Assembly (NCBI GenBank): GCA_035719045.1
Contig: DASTGO010000024.1
Span: forward strand, 1-7,063
DNA length: 7,063 bases
Direction of reading: 5' to 3'
Source of the DNA: DASTGO01 sp035719045
GTDB lineage: Bacteria; Actinomycetota; Actinomycetes; Actinomycetales; Kineosporiaceae
In this document: piece by piece, positions 6,177-7,063 of the stretch
How positions within the stretch are numbered: the stretch's first letter is position 1
Layout: every line of letters starts with the position of its first letter
Notes under the pieces: generated by a model
What the model was told of the DNA's origin: nothing
Database searches by the model: none
Seen by the model: only the letters and a program-made list of their open reading frames with translations
Program-made: the position numbers and the translations under genes

Positions 6177-6911
6177 CGAAACCCGTTGCGGGGACTACCC
6201 AGGCGGCTGCCCAGCAGCAGATGTCCGCAGCTGCCCGGCCCCAACTGGAACTTGGAGGAAGTCATCCCGGCGGAGCCCACAGTCGACGACCCAGACACCG
6301 ACGAACCTCAGGTCAGCGCGCCACTGACTGCAAGATCAGCAGATCGTTTGCAACTCAGGCCCATGAGGAACAGGAAGGGCCGGTGCCGGGACAACGCTGG
6401 GCTACCTCAGCCCCGCCGCCTATGAGGCCACCGCCACAACCGTCGATCTTCGAATTGGACCGGTCCCGAGCCCTCCCCATGCCGCAGCCTCCGTGGAACA
6501 GGAGGCGCTGCAGCGGTCACCCGGTACCCGGGCATCACCGGCAGGTGAACGCCAACCCCCACAGCCACAACCGCAGTGACGGCGAACAGCCTCCCTGAGG
6601 CAACTCTGCTTGCGGCCCACCTCTCCGGCTGGCCCGGGCAACAGCGATAACCCCTGTCCCAGACCCCGTCCCCCGGCGGGCCGCGCGGCAGGCAGGATTG
6701 CTACGGGTTCTTGGTGTTTGCCCTGATGCAACACCTGGCGATCACCCTGATGGCCTCTCAATGTGACCAGGTCGCGTGACGGTTGCCACGTCAGCCCATC
6801 CAAGACACCAGTGGACCCCGCGGCGGCAGCCGATCGGGCGGGAAGGTCGTCGACCCTGCTGAGGGTGGATTCGGGTGGGTGCGGGCGCCTTGGTGTTGTT
6901 GGTGGTGGGTT
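6177..6911. other. 735-bp gene-poor interval with decayed sequence
   Basis: No intact gene was found on either strand. It holds the transposase-like fragment at 6363-6579. It also holds a loose inverted repeat GCCTCC/GGAGGC at 6487-6506 (8-nt loop), which could end the operon transcript but lacks a T-tract, and a CCCGG-TAC-CCGGG repeat at 6520-6532. The stretch 6690-6780 is visibly less GC-rich than the flanking genes and has only a short open segment ending near 6779, with no recognised product. From about 6860 to 6911 the plus strand is G/T-rich, leading into the next gene. Confidence 0.6.
6363..6579 (+). pseudogene. Frame-broken remnant of an IS3-family transposase C-terminus (putative)
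   Basis: One frame (6391-6579) reads TTLGYLSPAAYEATATT and continues open to TGA 6577-6579. IS3-family OrfB transposases end in a very similar pattern, roughly YNRRRLHSTLGYLSPAAYE. The preceding NRK.R part is seen just upstream (NRKGRC, from 6369) but in a different frame, with extra bases between. Upstream of that, no DDE core (D, D, E residues) is recognisable, and no terminal inverted repeats were found. It is read as a small decayed scar, not a working element. The match rests on a motif of about 12 residues, so chance similarity remains possible. Confidence 0.42.
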
Positions 6912-7063
6912 GTGGGGCTTGAGGTTCCGCCGTGGGCGGCGGAGATGTTCCATGTCCTGACCGGTGACGGGTGGCCGGCGGTGGACGAGGACGAGATCAA
7001 TGATCTGGCGCAGTTGTGGCTGGCGGCCGGCCGCGAGTTGATGCAGATCGCGCCGGAGGTGAC
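6912..7063 (+). CDS. N-terminus of WXG100-like / CpnT-like polymorphic toxin (3' truncated)
   Basis: The first 50 codons of a gene cut by the window end. From GTG 6912 the protein begins MGLEVPPWAAEMFHVLTGDG, then WPAVDEDEINDLAQLWLAAG, and continues into a helix. This closely follows the start of large actinobacterial secreted proteins with a WXG100-like (CpnT N-terminal-like) domain: a short MG.E.P beginning, then a W.P..DED motif, then helices with a spaced Trp. Such proteins usually carry a variable C-terminal toxin domain and are followed by an immunity gene, with type VII-type secretion suspected. None of that is visible here. GTG 6912 is chosen because it gives the family-typical start; the ribosome site (GGTGGTGGG) is weak. 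ATG 6945 would remove the conserved first residues. Confidence 0.68.
   Translation, partial: MGLEVPPWAAEMFHVLTGDGWPAVDEDEINDLAQLWLAAGRELMQIAPEV

Noticed and set aside
6484..6511. Hairpin as operon terminator
   Set aside because: Stem is short with a two-base bulge, lies over 300 bp from the FAH stop, and has no T-tract; not strong enough to list as a terminator.
6420..6953. Minus-strand open frame of 177 codons before the toxin-like gene
   Set aside because: Composition is Pro/Arg/Gly-rich with no domain, and it overlaps both the transposase-like fragment and the start of the toxin-like gene.

Overview
High-GC actinobacterial DNA (most third codon positions are G or C). Three clues suggest a motile, soil-dwelling, plant-polymer-degrading actinomycete: a glycoside hydrolase tail resembling GH62 arabinofuranosidase, a soluble methyl-accepting chemotaxis protein, and the start of a WXG100-like/CpnT-like polymorphic toxin. 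The genus cannot be fixed from this window; a motile actinomycete such as a member of the Micromonosporaceae or Kineosporiales would fit, but that is inference.

Left part (1-1581). The last 46 codons of a probably secreted glycosidase run rightward and meet a leftward soluble chemoreceptor gene. A near-perfect GC hairpin between the two convergent genes looks like a shared terminator. The chemoreceptor and a LysR-type regulator diverge from a 231-bp gap.

Centre (1582-6176). All genes run rightward: LysR regulator, a 268-bp regulatory gap, then an amidohydrolase of the ATZ/TRZ (cytosine deaminase-like) group, a metallo-beta-lactamase-fold hydrolase that overlaps it by ATGA, and a fumarylacetoacetate hydrolase (FAH) family enzyme 95 bp further on. 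Three hydrolytic metalloenzymes under a neighbouring LysR regulator look like a small catabolic operon, possibly for a ring-containing or amide/amine-bearing compound. The substrate cannot be read from the sequence. The gap before the operon holds four tandem 19-bp units and a 14-bp perfect palindrome. The junction between the second and third enzymes holds a different array of three 19-bp units, which places a TGA in each of the three forward frames.

Right part (6177-7063). About 735 bp hold no intact gene, only a frame-broken fragment resembling the C-terminal end of an IS3-family transposase. A GTG then opens a new gene whose first 50 residues match the N-terminal pattern of large actinobacterial secreted toxins. 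The right edge may therefore be a junction between the metabolic cluster and an accessory, conflict-related region.
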